Positions 24,163-32,719 of a stretch of DNA of 38,936 nucleotides are shown here, in pieces. The number at the start of each line of letters is the position of its first letter. Position 1 is the first letter of the stretch. The position numbers and the translations under genes are program-made. The DNA lies in assembly GCA_944380235.1 (NCBI GenBank), contig CALWHD010000082.1, positions 1 to 38,936 on the forward strand, given 5' to 3'. This DNA is from an uncultured Blautia sp. GTDB lineage: Bacteria > Bacillota > Clostridia > Lachnospirales > Lachnospiraceae. The notes beneath the pieces were generated by a model. The model saw only the letters and a list, made by a program, of their open reading frames with translations. It was not told the origin of the DNA and ran no database searches.

Positions 24163-24186
24163 TCAGCTCCGGTTTCCCGGAGCTGA
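24163..24186 (-). terminator. Terminator after the transporter gene
   Basis: On the minus strand a perfect 10-bp stem (TCAGCTCCGG paired with CCGGAGCTGA, 4-base loop) is followed by TTTCTTTG. It ends the hutH/transporter transcript. Confidence 0.7.
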
Positions 24187-24249
24187 CTCTTCTGCATGAT
24201 TCAGCAGCAAAAATCTCATGGCGTAATTTCTGCTGCCAGATGATTATTT

Positions 24250-25590
24250 TTATAAGAACTGAGCTGCAACGATAGCTGCGATCATCAGCGGGATATTAAA
24301 GTGTAAGAACGTAGGTACACAGGTATCCCAGATATGATCGTGCTGACCATCTGCATTCAGACCGGAAGTCGGTCCAAGTGTTGTATCAGAAGCAGGTGAT
24401 CCGGCATCGCCGAGAGCTGCTGCTGCTGACATCAGAACGATAGTTGCTGCAGGTGAGAATCCCATCTGATAACACAGCGGAACATATAATACTGCCAGAA
24501 CGGGAACAGTACCAAAAGAAGTTCCGATACCCATAGTTACCAGCAGACCAATCAGTGTGATAATAAATGCTGCAATCCATTTGTTTCCGCCCATCAAATC
24601 GATAGCGCTTGCAACCAGAGCATCAACTGCACCTGTATTCTGCAGAACTGCTGCAAATCCGCCGGCTACCAGCATAACAAATGCGATAAAGCCCATCAGT
24701 TTTACACCGCCCTGGAACTGGTCATCAATCTGATTCGGCTTGATTCCTCTGAACAGGAAAATAACAACCAGACCGCCTAATGCAGCAACCGGGAGTGAAC
24801 CATAGATAAACTGAAGAACAACAACGACTACAAGTGCAGCCAGAATTACCCAGTGCTCATACTTTAATGTAGTATCTTCAGTCTCATGAATTCCTTCAAT
24901 CTGAATATCCTTATATTCCCTTGGTTTTCTGTAACTGATAAATACCGCAATTGCAAGACCGATCAACATAGCAATTGCCAGTATCCAGTTAACAGATGTG
25001 ATCTGTCCGATGGTAACCTTTTCCCATCCCCAGTCAGACTGTACGTTTGCATTGATATTGTCCGCAATGATCCCCATAAAGATCGCACCGAATCCAAACG
25101 GAATGGCAATGTAAGGAGCCTTATGTCCAAAAGCGATGGTACATGCTACCCCGCGTCTGTCCAGTTTCATCTTATTCATCAGCGCCAGTAATGGCGGAAC
25201 CAGAATCGGAATGTATGCGATATGGATCGGAATCAGGTTCTGTGACAGGCAGGCAATGATCAGCAGGGCAAGAAGCATGATCCATTTATTTCCGCCAATA
25301 ATCTTTGCCATTTTCTTGGAAAGAATTTCCGTGATACCTGTAGTTGCCATACAGCTTGCCAGAGTACCCAGCAGTACATAAGCGAGAGCCGTCTCCGCAT
25401 TGCCGCTGAAACCAGAAATAACAGAACTCATGATACTTGCTTCGTCGCCGCTGCTTACCACCGGAAGACCGCCGATCAGACCGCCGACAAACAATGAAAT
25501 CAGCATAGATAACAATACATTAATTTTTAACAGACAGAGTACACACAAAAGTACTACCGCCACGATTACAGGATTGAGTAAATTACTCAT
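24250..25590 (-). CDS. YuiF/NhaC-type transporter, likely amino acid (histidine) permease
   Basis: 446 residues from ATG 25590 (MSNLLNPVIVAVVLL), with GGAGG 7 bases upstream; the two-codon-earlier ATG sits on the ribosome binding site. About 11-12 membrane segments; it belongs to the Na+/H+ antiporter-like NhaC/YuiF family. Features include GNAETALAYVLLGTLA, LSQNLIPIHIAYIPILVPPLL and GDAGSPASDTTLGPTSGLNADGQHDHIWD. It is downstream of hutH on the same strand, with an 88-base gap holding a hairpin. YuiF-like proteins have been proposed as amino acid transporters; the neighbour suggests histidine uptake (inference). Confidence 0.82.
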   Translation of the reverse strand: MSNLLNPVIVAVVLLCVLCLLKINVLLSMLISLFVGGLIGGLPVVSSGDEASIMSSVISGFSGNAETALAYVLLGTLASCMATTGITEILSKKMAKIIGGNKWIMLLALLIIACLSQNLIPIHIAYIPILVPPLLALMNKMKLDRRGVACTIAFGHKAPYIAIPFGFGAIFMGIIADNINANVQSDWGWEKVTIGQITSVNWILAIAMLIGLAIAVFISYRKPREYKDIQIEGIHETEDTTLKYEHWVILAALVVVVVLQFIYGSLPVAALGGLVVIFLFRGIKPNQIDDQFQGGVKLMGFIAFVMLVAGGFAAVLQNTGAVDALVASAIDLMGGNKWIAAFIITLIGLLVTMGIGTSFGTVPVLAVLYVPLCYQMGFSPAATIVLMSAAAALGDAGSPASDTTLGPTSGLNADGQHDHIWDTCVPTFLHFNIPLMIAAIVAAQFL

Positions 25591-25619
25591 AGCCATACCT
25601 CCCTCTTTTTTTACGCATA

Positions 25620-25661
25620 CTGCAGCCTGTGAAAGGGTCCCTCTCAAAACACAGACTGCAG
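25620..25661 (-). repeat. Hairpin between hutH and the transporter gene
   Basis: CTGCAGCCTGTG (25620-25631) is near-complementary to CACAGACTGCAG (25650-25661), forming an 11-12 bp stem with one mismatch, about 18 bases between. It lacks a T-run, so it is more likely an mRNA-processing or stabilising element between the two coding regions than a terminator. Confidence 0.4.
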
Positions 25662-25678
25662 CGCACCCTCATATTTTT

Positions 25679-27214
25679 TTATCTTGTTTCGATTGCCTGA
25701 CCGATGGCATCCTCTACCGCTTTAATAAGAGAACCATTTGTAATGATCTCTTCGCAGTAATTGATATCGCCGTATAATTCACGGTCATCATCCAGAGTTG
25801 CAACCTGTTTGCGGACAAGATCATAAGCAGCCTGTGTTCCTTTGCCCAGACCTTTGTTTCCTCTCATATCAATACCCTGGCAGGCAACCATTAATTCCAT
25901 AGCAAGAACCCTTCTTACGTTCTTGGCAATTTCTCCCGCTTTTCTTGCGGCAATCGTACCCATGGATACATGGTCTTCCTGACCTGCAGATGACGGGATA
26001 CTGTCAACGGAAGCAGGATGAGCAAGCACCTTGTTCTCAGATACTAAAGCTGCTGCGGAGTACTGTACGATCATGAATCCTGAGCATACACCGCCATGAG
26101 GTGTAAGGAATGCCGGCAGGTTGCTGTATGCCGGATTTACCAGACGTTCAATACGTCTCTCGGAAACATTTGCCAGTTCTGCCACACCGATTCCCAGGAA
26201 GTCAAAGCTTAATGCCATAGGCTGTCCATGGAAGTTTCCTCCGGAAATACCAGCCTGGTCTTCCTTAAAGATGATCGGATTATCTGTTACGGAATTAATT
26301 TCAATATTTACTTTATCTAATACATAGTTAATAGCATCTTTACTTGCGCCGTGGATCTGCGGTGAACATCTTAAAGAATAAGCGTCCTGTACACGGATTT
26401 CGCCCTGGCGTGTGGTGTTTTTACTTCCCTCCAGCAGTTTCAGCAGGTTTCTCGCTGTTGCCAGCTGTCCGGAATGGGGACGTACATCATGTACTCTGTG
26501 ATCTAAGGCATCCACAACTCCGTTCTGTGCTTCAAAGCAGAGCGCATCTGCAATATCAGCAACTTTCAGCAGATTCAGTGCATCATACAATGCCAAAGAT
26601 CCCGCGGAAGTCATTGCCTGTGTACCATTATTCAGCGCAAGACCTTCTTTTGCTGATAATTCAATGGTAGGAATTCCTGCACGCTTCATTGCCTCTGCAC
26701 CGGGAAGCAGCTCGCCTTCATAGTAAGCCATACCCAGTCCCAGCATAGGCAGAACCATATGAGAAAGAGGAGCCAGGTCACCGGAAGCTCCCAGAGAACC
26801 TTTTTCCGGAATAAATGCTGTAACACCCTTGTTCAGCATATCTACCATGGTCTGTACTGTTTCCAGTCTGATTCCTGAAAATCCTTTTGCAAGATTGTTA
26901 ACTCTTAACAGCATAATACCTCTTGCAATATCTTCTGCAAATGGATTTCCTGCCCCTACAGCATGTGTGATGATCAGATTTTTCTGCAGTGCCTTGCACT
27001 GATCCTGAGAAATTACCACATCACTGAATTTTCCGAATCCTGTTGTAATACCATATACTACTTTTTCTTCCGCAACCAGGTCATCCACAACTTTTCTTGA
27101 TTCGATAATATTCTGCTTTGCCTCTTCAGCAAGCTCAATCTGCGCATGGTCACGACAAATGGCAGCAATCTGCTCCAGTGTCAGGTCTTTTCCCGTAATT
27201 TTAATACTACTCAT
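25679..27214 (-). CDS. hutH: Histidine ammonia-lyase
   Basis: 511 residues. It deaminates L-histidine to urocanate and ammonia. The MIO cofactor forms from A143-S144-G145 in GSLGASGDLAPL. Active-site Y54 (YGITTGFGKF) and H84 (THAVGAG) correspond to P. putida Y53 and H83; the histidine at the latter position is the histidine-specific choice, not the Phe/Leu of PAL/TAL. QEDHVSMG is also present. GAGGG lies about 6 bases before the ATG. The other hut genes (hutU, hutI, hutG or glutamate formiminotransferase) are absent here. Palindromes at 27241-27262 and 27289-27306 sit in its promoter region. Confidence 0.96.
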   Translation of the reverse strand: MSSIKITGKDLTLEQIAAICRDHAQIELAEEAKQNIIESRKVVDDLVAEEKVVYGITTGFGKFSDVVISQDQCKALQKNLIITHAVGAGNPFAEDIARGIMLLRVNNLAKGFSGIRLETVQTMVDMLNKGVTAFIPEKGSLGASGDLAPLSHMVLPMLGLGMAYYEGELLPGAEAMKRAGIPTIELSAKEGLALNNGTQAMTSAGSLALYDALNLLKVADIADALCFEAQNGVVDALDHRVHDVRPHSGQLATARNLLKLLEGSKNTTRQGEIRVQDAYSLRCSPQIHGASKDAINYVLDKVNIEINSVTDNPIIFKEDQAGISGGNFHGQPMALSFDFLGIGVAELANVSERRIERLVNPAYSNLPAFLTPHGGVCSGFMIVQYSAAALVSENKVLAHPASVDSIPSSAGQEDHVSMGTIAARKAGEIAKNVRRVLAMELMVACQGIDMRGNKGLGKGTQAAYDLVRKQVATLDDDRELYGDINYCEEIITNGSLIKAVEDAIGQAIETR

Positions 27215-27240
27215 ATCGCACCCTCTTTTCCTTTATAAGA

Positions 27241-27306
27241 TATAGTGCAATTATACAATATAAACCGTCAAAAAAGCGTCAATAAACGATATATTGCACA
27301 ATATAT
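27241..27306 (-). promoter_or_regulatory. hutH promoter region with two palindromes
   Basis: A perfect 8-bp-arm palindrome, ATATATTG-CA-CAATATAT, lies at 27289-27306. A looser relative, TATA-N-TG...CA-N-TATA, lies at 27241-27262 and overlaps TATAAT (27255-27250 on the minus strand). TTGACG occurs at 27282-27277, but its spacing to TATAAT (21) is not canonical. The arrangement suits a regulator needed for activation or repression of hutH. Confidence 0.45.
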
Positions 27307-27413
27307 TTTTACATTTTCCACTCATTTTCTCTATTTTTCCACGTATCAAAGGCATTTGTTTGCCTACAAAATACACAATTTCACTATATTAGCACATTAA
27401 AGCGTTTTGCATA

Positions 27414-27466
27414 AAAAAAGGCAGCAAATAACACATCTCTTTGTGCTTTCTGCTGTCTTTTTTTCT
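27414..27466 (-). terminator. Terminator after the BTAD regulator gene
   Basis: On the minus strand GACAGCA (27457-27451) pairs with TGCTGCC (27426-27420), an inner CACA/TGTG pair lies within, and T7 follows. This separates the regulator transcript from hutH. Confidence 0.65.
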
Positions 27467-30319
27467 TTATATTGTTCCTTCCATTTCTTTCAGCAATTTC
27501 AATGTAGTGGGATTCTTGATTTTTTCTGAAATTTTCCAGCTTTCCAAATAGTGTTCTTTTGCCTCATCCATCTTTCCGCTGTCTCGCTTTACCATTGCCA
27601 TATATGCCTCTGTGCGCTCCAGCCCCCAGAGATAGCCATGGCTTTTCAGACAGGAAATGGCTTTTTCCAGATATTCCTCTGCCTTTTCCAGGTTTTTCTC
27701 AAGATGATAAATCTGCCCTATATTGGAATAGAACTGCCCCAGCCCATTCGTAATTACCTTTCCCGTCCCTTTTTCTACAGCTGTACGGTAATATTCCAGG
27801 GCTTTTTCATAATTTTCCTGCTGCCGGCAGATATCACCCAGATAATTGTAGCACGCAGCAATACTCATAGCATAGCTCTCCCTGTTTTCCTGGCAGTCTT
27901 CAAAAATCCCCATTGCGTCCCACAGAACATCCTCCGCCTCAGAGTATTTTCCTCTGTGGAGCAGACACCATCCTCTGAGCCGTTCAAAGGCACCGAGGTC
28001 TTCTGTTTCCTCAGGTTCCAGAGCTGCAAGTCCGGCGTTTATATATTTTTCTGTCAGTTCCAGGTTTTCCACCTGAATACCGTAAAAACACATTTGCCTG
28101 TAGCAGCTCAGCAGCATCTGCCTCTGCCCCAGATTCCGCGCCAGTCTGATACTTTTCTTGATGCTGTGAATGCCCTCTTCGTATTCTCCCACAGCGATGT
28201 GGTACCTTCCATGGACATAATACATCTCCATCTTCATTTCCTGTACCTCATGAGAGTTATTCTCCAAGCGTATGACTTCTTCGGCGATTTTAAGCATTTC
28301 CTCATCCCCTTCTGTCACTGCGGAGTTATCCCTGCCATATTCTATCTCCCAATGAAGCACAGGAAAATTTTCATTGATAATGGTATAATACTCTTTCAGA
28401 TATTGTATCTTATACCAGTATGTTTTCACCTGATTGTGGCATTTCTCATAGTGGTGAATAATCATTGGAAGACTTTCGAAATTTCGCTTTGTCTGCACCT
28501 GATCCTCATAATATTCCGCCAGCATCTGATGATACATTCTTTTCTTTCCCATACTCTGCCGCTCATACAGGTACTCACGGAAAACTCTGTGAACAAATTT
28601 ATAGTAAATATTCCAGCCCACCAGGACTTCCTGGATCAAATGCCTCTCCTGCAATTTTTCCAGGATTTTCAGCAACGTCAGCCTGTCCATATGAGGAAGG
28701 AGGAGTTCCAGTTCTTCAATCTTGATCTTCTCCGGAAACAAAGACATACAGTCCAGCACCTCATTTTCTTCCTCACAGAGACCTGCAAGCCGCGCTTTGA
28801 TCACATGGTTGGTCTTAGGGGAAATCTCCAGGGTATACCCCTTTTCTCTGATGAGATTTATCATTTCCAAGAGAAAAAATGCATTTCCATCGGTCATCTG
28901 ATAGATATTTTCTCTCTTTTCATCCTCCCTGTCCAGCTGGGGAAGATATTTATGCAGCAGCTCATTGGTCTGCTCTCTGGTAAAAGACTGGATATGGATC
29001 ACTTCCAGCCATCCCTTTTTCATCAGTTTTTCCAAAGCTTCCATCACTTTGGCATCGTAGTTCTGATTGTATGCACATAAAAGAAGGACCTTCTCTGTGC
29101 CGAAAGTAAGCATAACCCGGTTTAAAAGCTGGAAACTCATGGCGTCCAGCCACTGAATATCGTCAAAAAATAAAGCGATCCTGTTCCCCCGCAGAACTTC
29201 TCTGAAAAGATCTATCACTGCCTGTTCCACCATCTGATAAGTAAGCCGGCCGGTGCCGCCTTCCTCTTTCAGTGTACCTTTTATCATGCGTTTTAGCTGA
29301 GCTTTCTGCTCTAGCGTGACTCCGGCTTTCAGGTTTCCGTTCTCCAGGTTCTGTTCTGTCTCCCAGAAAATATCGTTCCAGGGACGCAGGAAAAAATCTT
29401 CCTCCTCCTGATAACAGGACGCACTCAGAGGAATGATCCTGGATCCCTTTACCATCTGCTTTGCTTTCTCCAAAAGGGCTGTCTTTCCTACCCCTTCCTC
29501 ACCGCCGATGGCAACACACTGCGGCGCCATCCGGGCGCTTCCCGCTATACACTGGCTGATCTTATAGATTTCCTCAGTTCTCCCTGTAAAAGGCAGATTC
29601 CAGACCGCACTGTCCGATGCCACATTCCCTTTTACATTGAAGATTCGGTGGAACAGTTCTGTCACTTCCGGAGAAGGCTCCACTCCAAGCTCTTCCGACA
29701 ATACCTTTTCCAGATCATAGAACAGTTTAATCGCCATATTATAACTTCCGTTTGCCGCATAGAGCTCCATAACCTCCTGATACAGTTTTTCATTGTAAGG
29801 GTCATGTTTCAGCAGAATATTACTATATTTCTGAATCATGGAAACATCCTTTACTGCATCTGCATCATACATCTTTTTACGGGCACACTTCATAAAGGAC
29901 TGATTGTACTGCTCCTGCATATCTGCAATCCATTCCTCAAATTCATAACTGTTTTTGATATGAAAATGAGAAAGGAATCCTTCTTCCTCCTGCTCCAGGA
30001 TATTCTCTTCTGTGACTCTGTCCCAGTCAATCTCCGGCATGCGCTCCGGATTCAGGGAAATACTGGTGTGGCCCGCAGTCACCAATATTTCTTTTCCAAG
30101 AAGCTTCTTGATCTGGTACACTGCCTCTCTCAGATTTTTCCTTCCCACATTTTCTATATCAGCTCCCCAGAGCACATAGATAATTTCTTCCCTGGTAGCT
30201 GTTTTTTTCACACAGAGATAATAGAAAAAACCTTCCGCCTTTTTATAAGGAAAGTTTATCCTCTCCCCGTTCACTTCCACATAGGGTCTTCCTAATAGAT
30301 GTACATTTATTTTGTCCAA
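27467..30319 (-). CDS. BTAD-type transcriptional regulator with AAA/NTPase and TPR domains
   Basis: 950 residues from a TTG at 30319 with GAGGG 6 bases upstream. Domain order: winged-helix DNA-binding (1-95, KINVHLLGRPYVEVNG...), bacterial transcriptional activation domain (about 95-230), P-loop NTPase (about 250-520) with Walker A GGEEGVGKTAL and Walker B IALFFDDIQWLD, a helical region, and TPR repeats (about 680-940). It resembles the SARP/AfsR-LAL architecture: an ATP-dependent regulator whose TPR region senses a ligand or partner. The adjacent downstream target on the same strand is hutH, behind a terminator, so control of the hut cassette is likely but inferred. Promoter at 30369-30398. 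Confidence 0.9.
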   Translation of the reverse strand: MDKINVHLLGRPYVEVNGERINFPYKKAEGFFYYLCVKKTATREEIIYVLWGADIENVGRKNLREAVYQIKKLLGKEILVTAGHTSISLNPERMPEIDWDRVTEENILEQEEEGFLSHFHIKNSYEFEEWIADMQEQYNQSFMKCARKKMYDADAVKDVSMIQKYSNILLKHDPYNEKLYQEVMELYAANGSYNMAIKLFYDLEKVLSEELGVEPSPEVTELFHRIFNVKGNVASDSAVWNLPFTGRTEEIYKISQCIAGSARMAPQCVAIGGEEGVGKTALLEKAKQMVKGSRIIPLSASCYQEEEDFFLRPWNDIFWETEQNLENGNLKAGVTLEQKAQLKRMIKGTLKEEGGTGRLTYQMVEQAVIDLFREVLRGNRIALFFDDIQWLDAMSFQLLNRVMLTFGTEKVLLLCAYNQNYDAKVMEALEKLMKKGWLEVIHIQSFTREQTNELLHKYLPQLDREDEKRENIYQMTDGNAFFLLEMINLIREKGYTLEISPKTNHVIKARLAGLCEEENEVLDCMSLFPEKIKIEELELLLPHMDRLTLLKILEKLQERHLIQEVLVGWNIYYKFVHRVFREYLYERQSMGKKRMYHQMLAEYYEDQVQTKRNFESLPMIIHHYEKCHNQVKTYWYKIQYLKEYYTIINENFPVLHWEIEYGRDNSAVTEGDEEMLKIAEEVIRLENNSHEVQEMKMEMYYVHGRYHIAVGEYEEGIHSIKKSIRLARNLGQRQMLLSCYRQMCFYGIQVENLELTEKYINAGLAALEPEETEDLGAFERLRGWCLLHRGKYSEAEDVLWDAMGIFEDCQENRESYAMSIAACYNYLGDICRQQENYEKALEYYRTAVEKGTGKVITNGLGQFYSNIGQIYHLEKNLEKAEEYLEKAISCLKSHGYLWGLERTEAYMAMVKRDSGKMDEAKEHYLESWKISEKIKNPTTLKLLKEMEGTI

Positions 30320-30358
30320 TTCTATCCCTCTCTATCTGTATAGGTACCGCTCTGTCTA

Positions 30359-30398
30359 TATACGCATAAGTATACTCCAGTTTCCGATTCCGTGTCAA
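30359..30398 (-). promoter_or_regulatory. Promoter of the BTAD regulator gene with overlapping palindrome
   Basis: TTGACA (30398-30393), 18-base spacer, TATACT (30374-30369), all on the minus strand. An inverted repeat TATAC-N6-GTATA (30359-30374) overlaps the -10, suggesting autoregulation or another repressor. Confidence 0.55.
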
Positions 30399-30449
30399 TG
30401 ACGGAAAAGGCATCCTGCCCCGCTCCTCAGAGGCACTGCTCTTTCTTCC

Positions 30450-31115
30450 TTATTCTTTCAGAATAAAACGATTTTTCCGAAAGTCCAGGATCCCCTCCCG
30501 GCGCATCTCACTTAAAGTATGCGAAAGCACACTTCTGTTCATACAGAGGTAACTTGCCAGCTCCTCCCGGTCATAGGAAATTTCTATGACTCCGTCCTTT
30601 TGTCTGCGCTTCTGTATGCGCAGGTATTTTAAAATTTTTTCTCTGGCATTTCTGGAGGAAAGCATATCGATCTTATAGAAATTTCTGATATTTTCATTAG
30701 CAATAAACTGCAGGAAACGTTCCTGAAGCGACAGCCGGATTTCCTCTCTCACCACTCCCGGAGTCCTGATCTTCCGATAATCAAAGAACCAGACCTGGGC
30801 CTCATCACTGCAGTAAGCTGTATAGGGACTGACTCTGGAGGGCGTACACACAATATCCGCGCCAAGAAGATAGGGAGACGAAAGTTTCTGAAACAGATTT
30901 TCCGTACCGTCCATGGTAATTCTGCTGATCCTCACCTCTCCGGATAAAAGAATCCCCACAAACTCCTGCACATCCCCTTCGTGGATAAGGATCTGCCCTC
31001 TGGAAAATGTCTTCTTGTGCCCGCAAAGCTCCTCTGCCGCCTGACGCATCTCTTCGTCCTTCATAGTGCGAAACAGCCAGCTCTTTTTGATAATCCGCAT
31101 ATCCTCTTGTGTCAT
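30450..31115 (-). CDS. Crp/Fnr-family transcriptional regulator
   Basis: 221 residues. An N-terminal cyclic-nucleotide-binding-like beta-barrel (about 15-130) with GQILIHEGDVQEFVGILLSGEVRI is followed by a C-terminal winged helix (about 150-221) with ELASYLCMNRSVLSHTLSEMRREG. No N-terminal Fe-S cysteine cluster as in Fnr is visible, so it is not obviously an oxygen sensor; Clostridia have many such members of unknown ligand. AAGGCGG lies 7 bases before the ATG. It is divergent from the DUF3783 gene, and a small dyad lies between them (31199-31214). Confidence 0.9.
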   Translation of the reverse strand: MTQEDMRIIKKSWLFRTMKDEEMRQAAEELCGHKKTFSRGQILIHEGDVQEFVGILLSGEVRISRITMDGTENLFQKLSSPYLLGADIVCTPSRVSPYTAYCSDEAQVWFFDYRKIRTPGVVREEIRLSLQERFLQFIANENIRNFYKIDMLSSRNAREKILKYLRIQKRRQKDGVIEISYDREELASYLCMNRSVLSHTLSEMRREGILDFRKNRFILKE

Positions 31116-31196
31116 ATTCTGTCCGCCTTCTATTCTGATGTACTATATTTTTTTATTTTACCACACTTTTTTAATACCTGGAATCCCAAAAACCTG

Positions 31197-31225
31197 TTGA
31201 AAAATATTGTTTTCCAGTATATGAT
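31197..31225 (+). promoter_or_regulatory. Promoter of the DUF3783 gene
   Basis: TTGAAA (31197-31202), 17-base spacer, TATGAT (31220-31225). The spacer and -35 contain the imperfect dyad GAAAA-N6-TTTTC (31199-31214), a possible Crp/Fnr-type site. Confidence 0.5.
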
Positions 31226-31281
31226 GAATTTATACTTACAAAGTGTGCTGCACTACACTGAAACAGAATAGGGGGAAATCT

Positions 31282-31716
31282 ATGATAATCCGTAAACCCA
31301 TGATCCTTTATTACGATAATGGGCAGCCTGAAAGAGGAAGATTACTTGAAAAGTCTGTAAGCCATATGGGCATTACCTGTGTGCCCGTCACACCGGCACA
31401 TTTCAGACAGACCGTCGGACACCTGGCAAAACTGAAAGGTTTTCCCGCAAAACCTCAGTCCCCTCTGGAAATGCCTCCCTCCATCACACAGGAAGTCATG
31501 GTCATATGCCATTTTCCTGAGAAAAAGCTGGAGGAGCTTCTCACTGCTATGAAACAGGGACTGGTTCCCCGCGTTGCCTTAAAGGCTGTACTCACTGCCC
31601 AGAATTCTTTCTGGACCTTTGCACAGCTCTTTGAAGAGCTTTACGAGGAACATTTAAACTTTTACAGCCAAGATGACTCTGACGGCACTCAGAGTACATG
31701 CGAAGAAGAGGAATAA
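31282..31716 (+). CDS. DUF3783 domain protein
   Basis: 144 residues starting MIIRKPMILYYDNGQPERGR; the ATG at 31282 follows AGGGGGA. A longer frame from 31243 lacks a ribosome binding site. The C-terminal half contains MVICHFPEKKLEELLTAMKQGLVPRVALKAVLTAQNSFWTFAQLFEELYEEH, matching DUF3783, whose function is unknown. The end is acidic (CEEEE). It is divergent from the Crp/Fnr gene and ends at a strong terminator. Confidence 0.75.
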   Translation: MIIRKPMILYYDNGQPERGRLLEKSVSHMGITCVPVTPAHFRQTVGHLAKLKGFPAKPQSPLEMPPSITQEVMVICHFPEKKLEELLTAMKQGLVPRVALKAVLTAQNSFWTFAQLFEELYEEHLNFYSQDDSDGTQSTCEEEE

Positions 31717-31745
31717 CTGCGGTCTTTCATCCGCAGCCGCGGACA

Positions 31746-31805
31746 AAAAAGAACTGTACAGATTGCTTTCCATACCTGCAGGAATAGGTCTGTACAGTTC
31801 TTTTT
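31746..31805 (+). terminator. Strong intrinsic terminator after the DUF3783 gene
   Basis: AAAAAGAACTGTACAGA (31746-31762) and its exact complement (31789-31805) form a 17-bp stem with a T5 tail. The symmetrical A/T flanks could also act on the minus strand. Confidence 0.8.
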
Positions 31806-31859
31806 GTCTTCTTTCTTCCATATAATAATTGTGAAATCACTCATAAAGGAGATTTTTCC

Positions 31860-32621
31860 TTGTCCAAAAGATTATTCAATTCCCTTATGATCTTTGCTTT
31901 TGCCGGTCTCCTGATCCTCTGTGCCGTCACCTGGGCACCAAAAATCATTTCTGTCAGCAGTACCGCAGGAAACAGAGAACTGCCCATCTACTGCGTGGAA
32001 ACAGAAAAGCCTCAGATTTCCATAAGCTTCGATGCCGCCTGGGGAAACGAAGATACTCAGGCGCTCCTGGATATCCTCGCCAGCCATGAAGTCAAGGCAA
32101 CCTTTTTCATGACCGGAGGCTGGGTGGAAAGCTATCCCGATGATGTAAAAAAGATTTATGAAGCAGGACACGACCTGGGCAACCACAGCGAAAGCCATAA
32201 ATATATGAGCAAATTAAGCGACGAAGAAATGACCCGGGAGCTGATGACCGTACATAATAAAGTAAAAGAACTGACCGGCTATGAAATGTTCCTCTTCCGT
32301 CCGCCCTACGGTGATTATAACAATGAGGTAGTCACGAATGCCCGAAAAAACGGTTACTATCCCATCCAGTGGAATGTAGATTCTCTGGACTGGAAAGACT
32401 ACGGAGCGGCTGATATCGTTAAGAAGATCACAGAAAACAAGAACCTCGGCAACGGAAGTATCATTCTCTGCCACAACGGAGCGAAATATACAAAGGACGC
32501 CCTGGACACTGTTATCACCACCCTTCAGGACAAAGGCTATGAATTTGTTCCCATCTCCCAGCTCATCTACAAAGACAACTATCACATGAACCATGAGGGC
32601 AGACAGATTCCTGATGCGTGA
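31860..32621 (+). CDS. Polysaccharide deacetylase, PdaB-like
   Basis: 253 residues from a TTG at 31860 with AAGGAG eight bases upstream. One N-terminal membrane/signal segment (about 7-30) is followed by an extracytoplasmic NodB-homology domain. Motif 1 is SFDAAWGNEDT, with the PdaB-type Asp rather than TFDDGP. Motif 2 GHDLGNHSESH supplies the metal histidines, motif 3 is RPPYGDY, and later motifs are WNVDSLDWKDY and IILCHNG. It deacetylates envelope or cortex polysaccharide; PdaB is needed for Bacillus spore cortex stability. Alone between two terminators; no neighbours clarify its use. Catalytic motifs look intact. Confidence 0.9.
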   Translation: MSKRLFNSLMIFAFAGLLILCAVTWAPKIISVSSTAGNRELPIYCVETEKPQISISFDAAWGNEDTQALLDILASHEVKATFFMTGGWVESYPDDVKKIYEAGHDLGNHSESHKYMSKLSDEEMTRELMTVHNKVKELTGYEMFLFRPPYGDYNNEVVTNARKNGYYPIQWNVDSLDWKDYGAADIVKKITENKNLGNGSIILCHNGAKYTKDALDTVITTLQDKGYEFVPISQLIYKDNYHMNHEGRQIPDA

Positions 32622-32648
32622 TGCATCTCAACTCCGTAACAAACTGAC

Positions 32649-32682
32649 AAATCCCTGATGCGCAGCTGCACATCAGGGATTT
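32649..32682 (+). terminator. Terminator between the deacetylase gene and hydF
   Basis: AAATCCCTGATG (32649-32660) and CATCAGGGATTT (32671-32682) form a 12-bp stem with a 10-base loop. It serves convergent genes and could act in both directions. Confidence 0.7.
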
Positions 32683-32719
32683 GTATATACAGTACCGCAG
32701 AAAATGATTCTCCACAGCT

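Noticed and set aside
27551-29080. A 509-codon plus-strand open frame
   Set aside because: It is antisense to the BTAD/ATPase regulator, has no ribosome binding site and reads as low-complexity Phe/His/Leu/Cys-rich sequence; the minus-strand gene has clear domains.
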